This document shows, one piece after another, positions 1-6,905 of a stretch of DNA of 8,883 nucleotides. Below the pieces are notes generated by a model. The model did no database searches and was not told the origin of the DNA. It saw only the letters and a program-made list of their open reading frames with translations. Source of the stretch: Actinomycetota bacterium (GTDB taxonomy: Bacteria > Actinomycetota > Actinomycetes > S36-B12 > UBA10799). Location: contig DMNR01000356.1 of assembly GCA_003452655.1 (NCBI GenBank), positions 1 through 8,883 on the forward strand, written 5' to 3'. Position numbers and translations under genes: made by a program. The stretch's first letter is position 1, and each line of letters opens with the position of its first letter.

Positions 1-421
1 GAGAGCGCAGGGACTGCCCGACGTCTCCATTCACTGACAGTGCGTGCCTTCATCGAGCCACGGGCTTGCTCGACCGTGGTTCACAACCGTGGCTGTGTGG
101 GGTTCTTGTGCGGGTCAACACCAGCAATCATCTCGGTGCTCTACTCCGATTCGCTCTGTTGGTAGATCCAAGGTTTGCATGTCGACTTCCGGGACCAGGA
201 TCGAGCTCACGCTTCTGTTGGGACAGACCGCAGCCGGTCGCGGGCGAGGAGGCAGACTTCAGGAGAGCCAACCCGACGGTGGCAGCCGCTTCACGAGCCA
301 CCCGACCTACGACCTACCGGACGCGATGAGTAACAATCGCCCCAGCCGGCACCTCACATACAAGTCGGTGCTTCACATAGTGGTCATCGTGTGTTTTCGT
401 CGGGAGCGGGGTTTTCGAGAA
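1..421. other. Left flank without a supportable gene
   Basis: I see no gene here. Open frames exist on the plus strand, but their conceptual products are rich in Arg, Ser, Pro and Thr with no recognisable motif, as expected for out-of-frame reading of GC-rich DNA. The stretch lies downstream of the minus-strand flavoprotein gene. I found no tRNA-like cloverleaf, CRISPR repeat or insertion-sequence end. The only structure worth noting is a short hairpin at 55-82, listed separately. Decayed coding sequence or the end of a neighbouring locus is possible but cannot be shown. Confidence 0.5.
55..82. repeat. Short inverted repeat (hairpin)
   Basis: Positions 55-63 can pair with 74-82 in a 9-bp stem (one G-T wobble) around a 10-nt loop. 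No T-run follows on either strand, so it does not look like a canonical intrinsic terminator. It could be a factor-assisted transcription end for the leftward gene, or chance in GC-rich DNA. Confidence 0.25.
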
Positions 422-1414
422 TTATGGCTGCGGATCTTCCCTCGCATCGGCGAGAAGCCTTCGGAAGGCGTCTGAGTACTGACCGGGTTGCAGTGCAGCG
501 TGGGCTCCCGCGGCCACGACGTCCGCGTGGGTTTGAGTGAATCGACTCCGAGGGTCGAGTGCTTCTGTGCCTGCAAGTTGAACAACGGTGAGCGTGGCAG
601 CGACGGCGGCGCGATACGCGTTTGCTTCACATAGTGACTGCTCGGCTTCAGAGACTTCCCGCGATGCCCGACGTGCGACCTCATACAACCATGCCCTTGC
701 AGCGCAATTCTCCGCGTAGCAGCGTCCTAGCCGTTCAAGGGCAGCACCGCTAATGAGCCGTCGTTGTCCAGGCAACGGCTCTGAAGCGTGACCCGCGATC
801 GCGTCAACTGCGGCGCTAGCAGCACCACACACCACGAGGCCGGGTCCAAGCCGACGAATCGGCAAGTCGTAGGTGAGGAGTTCCTCGGAGTCGACCGGCG
901 CACAGAGTTCAGGGGCGAGATCGACCGCGGCGGCGGTGACCGTGACGGATCCGGTGGCCCACAGCCCGGCAGCAGCCCAGTCCTGGGGAATGCCCAACTG
1001 GCAGGTGGGGACGAACGCGACGTATCTGCCGTTCGGCGAGTCGAACTGCGTCAGCATGTGGTCGGCATACCAGATTCCGCTCGCCAACGGCCATTCTCCC
1101 GACAGTCGCCAGCCTCCTCCAGCTCGCGGAATCGCTGTGGCTACAGCTGTGCCGGCAGCGGCAAGGACTCCGCTGCACACCTTGTTCGCCGCGGCAGGAC
1201 TGAGGAAACGCGCATATGCACTCGCTTGGTAATGCACCATGAGCACCCACGCCGCACTCGCGTCGTTCTGGGCCGTCCTTATCACGACTTCGCATTGCTC
1301 CAGATAGGAGATGTCCACGGGGCGCACTTCGGGTGGGGAAGCGGCCTGCAGAAGACCGTTGTCGGCCATCGTGGCCAATTCGGACCTGACATGGTTGACT
1401 GCGTCGGTGAGCAC
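422..1414 (-). CDS. Acyl-CoA dehydrogenase-fold flavoprotein (short)
   Basis: Predicted FAD/FMN-dependent protein of the acyl-CoA dehydrogenase superfamily, closest in feel to the Acyl-CoA_dh_2/flavin monooxygenase branch. Seen from the GTG at 1414 (330 residues): an N-terminal helical part with an NDASAAWVLMVH stretch (about 50-61, matching the family's 'dgSaaWvl' signature), a middle β-domain with GGGWRLSGEWPLASGIWYAD (about 99-118) and GLWATGSVTV (about 150-159), and a C-terminal helical bundle ending THADVVAAGAHAAL (about 295-308). The family is usually 380-400 residues, so this copy is short, mainly at the N-terminus. The start is uncertain: GGGGAG abuts the 1414 GTG directly, which is poor spacing, and GTG at 1501 and ATG at 1369 are alternatives. 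It is divergently transcribed from the RiPP-like operon and may supply a flavin-dependent oxidation or desaturation step, or be an unrelated neighbour. Substrate unknown. Confidence 0.75.
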   Translation of the reverse strand: MLTDAVNHVRSELATMADNGLLQAASPPEVRPVDISYLEQCEVVIRTAQNDASAAWVLMVHYQASAYARFLSPAAANKVCSGVLAAAGTAVATAIPRAGGGWRLSGEWPLASGIWYADHMLTQFDSPNGRYVAFVPTCQLGIPQDWAAAGLWATGSVTVTAAAVDLAPELCAPVDSEELLTYDLPIRRLGPGLVVCGAASAAVDAIAGHASEPLPGQRRLISGAALERLGRCYAENCAARAWLYEVARRASREVSEAEQSLCEANAYRAAVAATLTVVQLAGTEALDPRSRFTQTHADVVAAGAHAALQPGQYSDAFRRLLADAREDPQP

Positions 1415-1471
1415 CTCCCCATCATGACCGGTTCGGTCAGGTAGCTGAGGCCAGTTGGTTTGAGCTTTCTG

Positions 1472-1500
1472 TGGACACTCGTTCGGGTTCGTGATAGACA
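1472..1500 (+). promoter_or_regulatory. Possible promoter for a leaderless precursor mRNA
   Basis: TGGACA at 1472-1477 matches the TTGACA -35 consensus at five of six positions. After 17 bp, TAGACA at 1495-1500 is a weak -10 (three of six to TATAAT). A transcript from this pair would begin around 1507-1509, at the A of the in-frame ATG at 1509. That agrees with the lack of any Shine-Dalgarno sequence before this gene. Leaderless mRNAs are common in actinobacteria. The -10 match is poor, so this is a suggestion only. Confidence 0.3.
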
Positions 1501-1508
1501 CCGATGCT

Positions 1509-1685
1509 ATGACTATTGACACAGGGACCGAGCAGGACACCCTCTCGCTTGACGAGCTGATTGGCATTGTGGGAGACAAGGACGACCTTCTCAAAGAGGC
1601 GGTGGAGAGGCTGCGGCGTGAGCGTTCCGGAGAGATGGCCGACTGGTTCAAACACGGCAACCACGGGAGCCACAACTCGGGCTGA
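1509..1685 (+). CDS. Candidate RiPP precursor peptide, His-repeat core
   Basis: A 58-residue peptide from ATG 1509 (64 if GTG 1491 is used), directly upstream of an FxsB-like radical SAM gene, which is the usual place for its substrate. The leader (about 1-42) is acidic then amphipathic, with a LSLDELIGIV segment (12-21) and a predicted helix at about 24-40. No signal peptide, Gly-Gly cleavage site or Cys is present. The C-terminal 13 residues change composition abruptly: WFKHGNHGSHNSG (46-58). This contains three tandem His-x-(Asn/Ser) units, H49-G-N51, H52-G-S54 and H55-N-S57, after W46 and F47. Aromatic-x-x tripeptides are the substrate format of cyclophane-forming radical SAM maturases, with the ring joined to the β-carbon of the third residue. 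Neither start has a Shine-Dalgarno sequence; ATG 1509 fits a leaderless start. The peptide matches no precursor family I know by sequence, so its role rests on context and composition. Confidence 0.8.
   Translation: MTIDTGTEQDTLSLDELIGIVGDKDDLLKEAVERLRRERSGEMADWFKHGNHGSHNSG
1653..1679 (+). repeat. Tandem H-x-N/S units in the putative core
   Basis: Three consecutive 9-nt units read CACGGCAAC, CACGGGAGC and CACAACTCG, encoding HGN, HGS and HNS. The first two differ at codons two and three while keeping the His-Gly-polar pattern; the third keeps only the His-x-polar pattern. This looks like an amplified and diverged core motif. Confidence 0.7.
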
Positions 1686-1725
1686 GCAGTTGTGGCCCTA
1701 TGACGGCGAGTGTGATTTCGACCGC

Positions 1726-2895
1726 ATGACGGCAAGCGGGTGGAGTCCATCGCCGTTGGCAGAGTTCGTCCTGAAGATCCAGACCCGCTGCAATCTGAAC
1801 TGCGACTACTGCTACGTGTACAACATGGGCGACGAGTCCTGGAAGGACCAGCCGCATTCAATGACCTTGGCCGTCGCAGATCAGCTATGCCGCCGCATCG
1901 CCGAGCATGCCGAGGCCCATAAACTGCCGAGCGTGCTGTTGTCGCTGCACGGGGGCGAGCCGTTGCTGAGAGGTCTTCAGCCCTTGCAGGAGCTGGTGGA
2001 ACTCGTACGTGCCCGCCTGGATCATCTCAACCTTGAGATCTCCATGCAAACTAATGCGACTCTTGTTGATGCGGAAGTCGCCGACGGTTTGGCCAGCCTG
2101 GGTATTCGAGTGGGCGTTTCGCTAGATGGTACAGATGACGCCAATGGGCATCGACTCGACATTCATGGTCGGCGCACCGACGAGCGAACGCTCGCCGGAA
2201 TACGTGAGCTCGCAGCACATGACGGCCTTTTCAATGGCATCCTCTGCGTGATAGACCTGAGAAACGATCCGGTTGAGGTGTTCCGGACGCTGGTCGAGAC
2301 CGGCGCTCCAAGCATCGACTTTCTCGTTCCACATGGCTCATGGATGAAGAGACCGCTCGGCAAGCGCTCGACGCGTAAGGGCGATCTGAGCGCGCCTGCC
2401 CCCTACGGGGAATGGCTGGTGAGCGCATTCGACGAATGGTTTGGCTGGACTGGTCGACGAGTCAAGGTACGTATCTTCGAGGACATTGTGCACCTTCTGC
2501 TTGGCGGCGAAGCCTCATACGAGGTCCTTGGCCTTGGCCCGGCGACCCTTGTCACGGTTGAGGCTGACGGTGCGCTGGAGCTGGTTGACCACATCGGCGT
2601 GGCGTACGACGGAGCCGAGCACACCGGGCTGAGCGTGTTCAACTCCAGTTTCGACGATGTGTTACGACACCCGGGGGTCGCTTGCCGCCAGATCGGTGTG
2701 GAAGCCCTTGTCAGCCAATGTCGCGAATGTGATTTCGCGAAGGTTTGCGGTGCTGGCCTCATCAGCCATCGATTCGACACCTCCGGTGGCTTTCTGAACC
2801 CGACCGTCTACTGCTCGGATATGCATCACCTCATTGGACATATCCAAAGAGAGCTACAGAATCGTATCGGTGCCCTCGCGGCACGACCAGCGTGA
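1726..2895 (+). CDS. FxsB-like radical SAM/SPASM peptide maturase
   Basis: Radical SAM enzyme predicted to crosslink residues of the upstream precursor; the FxsB family makes three-residue cyclophanes between an aromatic ring and a β-carbon. Seen in the 389-residue product: CNLNCDYC cluster motif with C22, C26 and C29, GGEP at 76-79 (SAM binding), QTNATL at 108-113 and GVSLDG at 130-135. A C-terminal SPASM-like auxiliary cluster region has C320, C332, C335, C341 and C363, in the family pattern CRECDFAKVCGAG...SHRF...NPTVYC. The reading frame is open back to 1561, but that extension overlaps the precursor gene out of frame and is surely not used. ATG 1726 leaves about 20 residues before the cluster motif, which is normal; TTG 1690 is an alternative. 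There is no strong ribosome-binding site (GGCGAG at 1705-1710 is distant). No room exists for a fused N-terminal peptide-recognition domain. The gap to the precursor stop is 40 nt, and the stop overlaps the next gene. Confidence 0.93.
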   Translation: MTASGWSPSPLAEFVLKIQTRCNLNCDYCYVYNMGDESWKDQPHSMTLAVADQLCRRIAEHAEAHKLPSVLLSLHGGEPLLRGLQPLQELVELVRARLDHLNLEISMQTNATLVDAEVADGLASLGIRVGVSLDGTDDANGHRLDIHGRRTDERTLAGIRELAAHDGLFNGILCVIDLRNDPVEVFRTLVETGAPSIDFLVPHGSWMKRPLGKRSTRKGDLSAPAPYGEWLVSAFDEWFGWTGRRVKVRIFEDIVHLLLGGEASYEVLGLGPATLVTVEADGALELVDHIGVAYDGAEHTGLSVFNSSFDDVLRHPGVACRQIGVEALVSQCRECDFAKVCGAGLISHRFDTSGGFLNPTVYCSDMHHLIGHIQRELQNRIGALAARPA

Positions 2896-4229
2896 ACGGC
2901 GGGCGGTTTGCGTCCGCTCTTTCCGGACCAGAAGCGTTCGCTGCACGGGACGGGTGGGCGCTGCTGACCATCGCCTCGTACGACCAGCCGTTCGAGGCCG
3001 AAGCCTTCGCAACTGTGGCAATGCTCATCAACGAATTGGCACTGCGGCCACCCGCTTGCGTGCTGGATATCGGTGTCGGAATTGGGCGCCACCTTCGGGC
3101 GTTCGCGGATCGAGGTTTTCTGGTGGGCGGTGTGGAGCAGTCAGCGTTGCTGTGCAACTATGCGAATCGCGCAGTGGGGACGGAGGTAGTGACGCACGGA
3201 GAGTTTGAGGCGCTGCCCCAGGTTGAGTTGCCTGCGCTATATCTCCTGATGTCGGACACGGTCTCGATCCTCGGTCGCGCCGGCCAGCACAGCGAGCGGC
3301 TCCGCCAACTTCGTCAACAGATGGCAGACGAGTCGACGGTGGTCATCGAGGTCTCATCGCCACGGATGTGGCCCACTTCAGGCGTGCATGTGTGGCCGCC
3401 GATCGACGATATCAGCATCAGTGAGACCGTCGAAATTCACCATACCGTGGCTACCAGAAGCGTGCAATTTGAGTATCACGGCGAAAGCTTCGAACTGGTC
3501 GGTGATCAGCTGCTTCTCGATCTCAACCAGTGGCGAGAGCTATTGGAGGGAGCTGGATTCAGGTTGACGGGAGAGATCCACACACACCGAGGCCAACGGT
3601 GTTCCGTGAGCGACGCTGACAACATTGTCATGGTTGCCACTGCGGCCAAGGGTTGGAACTATCTCTCAGACTTGTCCGAGTTCTTGGCAGCGTGGCGTGA
3701 CCCGGCACATGTTCGGAATCAGCTCACTACGCCGCTGACCAGCGGATCGACCGGGCGGATTACGGACTTGATGAACGCTCCAATAGGACGGGGCGCGACA
3801 TTGACTCGGCACCACGACTCATTTCGTGATGCACTCGAAGTCAGAATTGGGCCCCTTGTCGCTGAGCTTGTCTTCGGATGGAATCAGATCCTGTACTCGA
3901 GTTGTGAAGGCCACTACTTCAATGACACCGGAGCCTGCCCCGTCATCACCGATGCATATATTGCGGCAGTTGCAGTGGACGATCGTCACCTTGATCTCTT
4001 GCAGGCTCTTCTTGAAGTGGCGGCGGAGTCGGTGGGTTCAACCAATGTGATTGACCCGTTAGTTCGTGAGAGGAAGCTCTGGGGGCCCGGTGGCGCAGTG
4101 CAGGCCGTCGACCTGGTGATGAGGCGGCAGGATGGCGCGTCGTGGGAGTCGTACTGTGACGCCGTCGACTGGGCCGTAGCTGTAATGGTGGAGAATCTTC
4201 AGGGGAGGCGCGCCGGTGTCCGAAGTTGA
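2892..4229 (+). CDS. SAM methyltransferase fused to an unrecognised domain
   Basis: Two-part protein of 445 residues from the GTG at 2892, which overlaps the maturase stop by 4 nt (GTGA), implying translational coupling. The N-terminal part (about 35-250) is a class I SAM-dependent methyltransferase: motif I VLDIGVGIGRHL (57-68), an acidic ribose-binding residue E82 in GVEQS, and a motif IV-like region LLMSDTVSIL (119-128). The C-terminal part (about 255-445) I do not recognise. It contains YSSCEGHYF (335-343), with a Cys and two potential metal- or proton-handling residues (C338, E339, H341), then a β-rich ITDAYIAAVAV stretch (352-362). The methyl acceptor is unknown; His imidazole, hydroxyl, amide or C-terminal carboxylate of the modified peptide are all possible. 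The C-terminal domain could bind the leader peptide, since the maturase carries no recognition domain, or act as a second catalyst. Both ideas are inference. The gene overlaps its downstream neighbour by 14 nt. Confidence 0.82.
   Translation: MNGGRFASALSGPEAFAARDGWALLTIASYDQPFEAEAFATVAMLINELALRPPACVLDIGVGIGRHLRAFADRGFLVGGVEQSALLCNYANRAVGTEVVTHGEFEALPQVELPALYLLMSDTVSILGRAGQHSERLRQLRQQMADESTVVIEVSSPRMWPTSGVHVWPPIDDISISETVEIHHTVATRSVQFEYHGESFELVGDQLLLDLNQWRELLEGAGFRLTGEIHTHRGQRCSVSDADNIVMVATAAKGWNYLSDLSEFLAAWRDPAHVRNQLTTPLTSGSTGRITDLMNAPIGRGATLTRHHDSFRDALEVRIGPLVAELVFGWNQILYSSCEGHYFNDTGACPVITDAYIAAVAVDDRHLDLLQALLEVAAESVGSTNVIDPLVRERKLWGPGGAVQAVDLVMRRQDGASWESYCDAVDWAVAVMVENLQGRRAGVRS
4201..4208 (+). 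promoter_or_regulatory. Ribosome-binding site for the HExxH-oxygenase gene
   Basis: AGGGGAGG sits 7 nt before the GTG at 4216. It is the best Shine-Dalgarno sequence in the operon and fixes this start inside the end of the methyltransferase gene. Confidence 0.75.
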
Positions 4230-5727
4230 AAGAATGCTCGCGGCCGCCATGCTCGATGCTGATGCCGAGGATGCTCTGTGGCTCCACCGCCTGGGTTGGG
4301 GTCGTCGAGCAGCAGCAATCATGCGTCTTCCCGATGTACTGGAGCGTGCACGCGCACACGCCCTAGCGGGAAGGGTGTCCGAGATGACCGAAAGTGATAT
4401 CGGTGCTCTAGCAAATCCAGTCGGTTGGCAATGGGTGAGAGCTCTGCTCGACGCTGCCGAGATGGGCGATGTCGACCGGTTTCGACTGTTGGAGGGTTAC
4501 TTCGAGGACGGATCAGCCGACTTCCGTTCGCGCACTCTTCGCACATCCGCGCCCGGCATCCAACTCTCCATCGATGAAGATCTTCTGCAGGCTCCCGTGT
4601 CGGGACATTTCTCGTTCCACAACTGCGCCGGTGCCGTGCGCCAGCTATCAGCTGCCCTGGAGCTCGCCGGTGAATATGTCCCCGCATTACTTCCACGGTT
4701 TGCGACGGTGGTGGTGCCGGTTGATGCAGACGCAGGGCAGGATCAGGCCGCCACGTGGACCGAGACCCCTGGCGTCACCTATGCCTCACTTGGTCGCCCA
4801 CCGTGCGATCTCCTGGCAGCTCTCGCACATGAGGAAGCCCACTCGATCCTGAACTCAGCCGAATCACTTGGGATACAGCTTCCAAACCCTGATGGGACGA
4901 TGTTCGTTCCTTGGAAACTGACGCATCGCCGACTGCCTGCCGTCGTGCACGGAATTGCCGCATTTGGTCGCGCAGCTGCCGTCCGGCAGAGGGTGGTCGG
5001 CGTCACACGGTGTCCGACTTGCGCACAGCACCTTGAGGCTGAGCGGCAGTGGGTCGTCGACGTCGTCGAAGGTCTCCGCAAGGGCGAACTGGGCGAAGAG
5101 GGGAACACGCTCGTTCCGTGGGCGGAGGAGATCGTCCGGACGATCGATGAAGCTGCACCCGTCTCGACCCGCTCCGAGCCGCGCGTCCTCTGCGGCGGGG
5201 ATGAGCCCTACAAGTGGCGATTGCTTGAGCTCGGCGACCGGGACGCTTGCGCAGCTCTGTACACGCACCTCTTTGGTTCGGTCTGGTCACGCCGGCATAC
5301 GCCCTTCTACTCGCAGGATGTCGCCGCGCTCCCACTCGCTGGTGCTGGCGTCGTCCAGGCGATCCGAACGCTGGCCAACGGCCCGTTGGCCGAAGTCGCG
5401 TCCCAAGTCGTTGGTTCTCATGTGCGGGTCTCCGCACTCAAGGTGCATCGCCATCGGCCTGGCGATCGGGTAGGCGTACACACTGATGCCGAGGCTCCCG
5501 CTCTAGTCGCCAGGGCGGTGATCGGAATCACGCCCGGACACAGGGGCGACGATGGTCGCCTCGAGCTGCTCGACCATCGGGAACGGCCGGTAGTCGGAGT
5601 CGGTCCGGCTCTTGGAACTGCGCTGGTCTTCGCTGTTGGCCCAGAATCACGCCATCAGGTGACTCAGGTGGTTGGACCGGGACCGCGGTTCGCTGCTGTC
5701 GTATCCTATGAACGTGTGTCCGCCTGA
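4216..5727 (+). CDS. αKG-HExxH domain fused to a P4H-like 2OG oxygenase
   Basis: A 503-residue protein with two predicted Fe(II)/2-oxoglutarate active sites. Residues about 1-310 resemble the HExxH-motif domain that accompanies FxsB-type maturases: LAHEEAHSILN has the metal motif H205-E206-x-x-H209, followed by VPWK...RRLPAVVHGIAAFGRAA (231-255), a pattern typical of that family. αKG-HExxH domains fused to radical SAM enzymes have been shown to β-hydroxylate peptide residues, so despite the motif this is probably not a protease. Residues about 325-503 look like a prolyl-4-hydroxylase-type double-stranded β-helix: VHTDAEAP gives H422 and D424, RHQVTQV gives the distal H480, and GPGPRF gives R491 for 2-oxoglutarate. 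In this locus it should hydroxylate the precursor core at one or two kinds of position. C266 and C269 form a CPTC pair of unknown meaning. The GTG start is set by the AGGGGAGG site. Its stop overlaps the next ATG by 1 nt (TGATG). Confidence 0.87.
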   Translation: MSEVERMLAAAMLDADAEDALWLHRLGWGRRAAAIMRLPDVLERARAHALAGRVSEMTESDIGALANPVGWQWVRALLDAAEMGDVDRFRLLEGYFEDGSADFRSRTLRTSAPGIQLSIDEDLLQAPVSGHFSFHNCAGAVRQLSAALELAGEYVPALLPRFATVVVPVDADAGQDQAATWTETPGVTYASLGRPPCDLLAALAHEEAHSILNSAESLGIQLPNPDGTMFVPWKLTHRRLPAVVHGIAAFGRAAAVRQRVVGVTRCPTCAQHLEAERQWVVDVVEGLRKGELGEEGNTLVPWAEEIVRTIDEAAPVSTRSEPRVLCGGDEPYKWRLLELGDRDACAALYTHLFGSVWSRRHTPFYSQDVAALPLAGAGVVQAIRTLANGPLAEVASQVVGSHVRVSALKVHRHRPGDRVGVHTDAEAPALVARAVIGITPGHRGDDGRLELLDHRERPVVGVGPALGTALVFAVGPESRHQVTQVVGPGPRFAAVVSYERVSA

Positions 5728-6905
5728 TGTCGATATTCGACGCTGACACCCATCTTTACGAGGAACCGGATTGCTTCACTCGGTTCCTCCCTGCACGTTA
5801 CCGGCCGCGGGCGTTGGAGGTGTCCGAATTCGAGGGCGCTCGTCGGTGGTGCTTTGCGGGAGCACCCACTGTATTCGTTCCAGATGACATCTCGTCCGCA
5901 CACGGTCCCGGCGCAGGTGCCGAAGTGTTCGAACCGAATACCGACCCACCGAAGCGTCACCCGACCGACATTCCCCTCTATCGCGATCCAACTGTCCGTC
6001 GTCAGTTCAACGAGTCGCACGCGGTGATCGGCGCGGCAGTGCTGCCTAATATCGGGCTCGTCGCAGAGCATGAGATGCGCAGCGACCCCGAGGCCTCGGT
6101 CGCGAATATCGTCGCCTACAACACCTGGTTAGGGAACGCCTGGGGATTCAATTTGAGCGAAACCCTGTTCGCCATCCCGATCATCCCCACCGCCATCCCA
6201 GAGGCGACGAACAATGAGATCCACCGGCTGGTCTCGCTCGGGGTGCGCGCTGTCGTGGTTCGCCCCGGGCCGTGGGGGGGTCTCCCACCGGGAGATGCTG
6301 CGTTCGACCCTTTCTGGTCTACGGTCGCATCGGCCCGGATTCCCGTGTACGTCCACATCACACAGTCCGGATACTCGACATGGTTCGGACCGGCGCTCGG
6401 AATCGAGGCCGACCCCGCTGACACAGCGCTCACTCCGCTGCACGTTCTCGGCTGCTTCGGCTCGCGCCCGATGGAGGACACCTTCACGTCGCTGGCGATG
6501 TGGGGGGTGTTCGATCGTTGGCCAGACGTCATCATCGTGTCAGCCGAAAACGGCGGGGACTTCGTTGACCGGCTGTGGGACCTTGAGCCCTTTTTTGGCC
6601 AATGGCGATCCGACCGTATGTCTGATGCCTCGGGGCGTTCGGTCGCAAAGCCCGAGAAGTCGATCAGGACCCTGGCCCGTCGCCACCTTCGCGTGGTCTC
6701 ACCGCCGTACCGTTCGGCGGCACATCTCGTCTCGAGGCTCGGGGCGGAAGCAGTGTTGTTCGGTTCCGACTTTCCACACCCGGAGGGCCTGCCGACGCCT
6801 GGGCACAGTCACTTTGTGACCGAAGGTCTTGACATGGTCGAGCGAGCAAAGGTTCTGTGCGGAAACGCCTCTAGGTTGTTCGGGCTAGCTGATGTTCGCG
6901 GCTGA
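5727..6905 (+). CDS. Amidohydrolase-2 family metal-dependent hydrolase
   Basis: A 392-residue TIM-barrel metalloenzyme of the amidohydrolase-2 (ACMSD-like) family, of normal length. Seen: the N-terminal metal motif FDADTHLYE (4-12, with D7 and H9), VYVHITQSG (207-215, with H210), SAENGGDF (272-279), the C-terminal FGSDFPHPEG (345-354, with D348 and H351) and GNASRLFGL (379-387), which together are diagnostic. No signal peptide, so cytoplasmic. Family members hydrolyse C-N or C-O bonds or carry out non-oxidative decarboxylation, and the motifs do not separate these. In this operon it could act on an oxidised side chain (for example an imidazole or amide), decarboxylate the peptide, or process a small-molecule building block; none can be chosen from sequence. 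ATG 5727 shares one base with the preceding stop, and the 3' end overlaps the next gene by 14 nt. Confidence 0.9.
   Translation: MSIFDADTHLYEEPDCFTRFLPARYRPRALEVSEFEGARRWCFAGAPTVFVPDDISSAHGPGAGAEVFEPNTDPPKRHPTDIPLYRDPTVRRQFNESHAVIGAAVLPNIGLVAEHEMRSDPEASVANIVAYNTWLGNAWGFNLSETLFAIPIIPTAIPEATNNEIHRLVSLGVRAVVVRPGPWGGLPPGDAAFDPFWSTVASARIPVYVHITQSGYSTWFGPALGIEADPADTALTPLHVLGCFGSRPMEDTFTSLAMWGVFDRWPDVIIVSAENGGDFVDRLWDLEPFFGQWRSDRMSDASGRSVAKPEKSIRTLARRHLRVVSPPYRSAAHLVSRLGAEAVLFGSDFPHPEGLPTPGHSHFVTEGLDMVERAKVLCGNASRLFGLADVRG

Noticed and set aside
44..475. Plus-strand open frame of 143 codons in the left flank
   Set aside because: The product is Arg/Ser/Thr-rich with no motif, and its 3' end runs antisense into the flavoprotein gene. 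It reads like an out-of-frame GC-rich frame.
369..636. 14-nt direct repeat TGCTTCACATAGTG at 369-382 and 623-636
   Set aside because: Two copies only, one inside a coding region, with no flanking symmetry or mobile gene between them. Chance occurrence in a window this size is plausible.
788..1444. Plus-strand open frame of 218 codons
   Set aside because: It lies wholly or almost wholly antisense to the flavoprotein gene, whose family motifs are clear, and has no recognisable features.
1561..1725. Upstream extension of the radical SAM frame to ATG 1561
   Set aside because: It overlaps the precursor ORF in another frame and adds low-quality sequence before the conserved N-terminus. ATG 1726 gives the usual distance to the cluster motif.
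1415..1861. Upstream extension of the minus-strand flavoprotein frame
   Set aside because: The extra N-terminal ~149 residues are Ser/Arg-rich, antisense to the precursor and the start of the maturase, and carry no family motif.
2745..2891. Upstream extension of the methyltransferase frame to ATG 2745
   Set aside because: It overlaps the conserved SPASM end of the maturase and reads as shadow sequence. The GTG at 2892 gives a clean 4-nt stop-start overlap.
4813..4860. HExxH as a zinc protease signature in the oxygenase fusion
   Set aside because: The downstream PWK...RRLP..VHG.aAF pattern and the FxsB-type neighbour fit the αKG-HExxH hydroxylase family better than a metallopeptidase.
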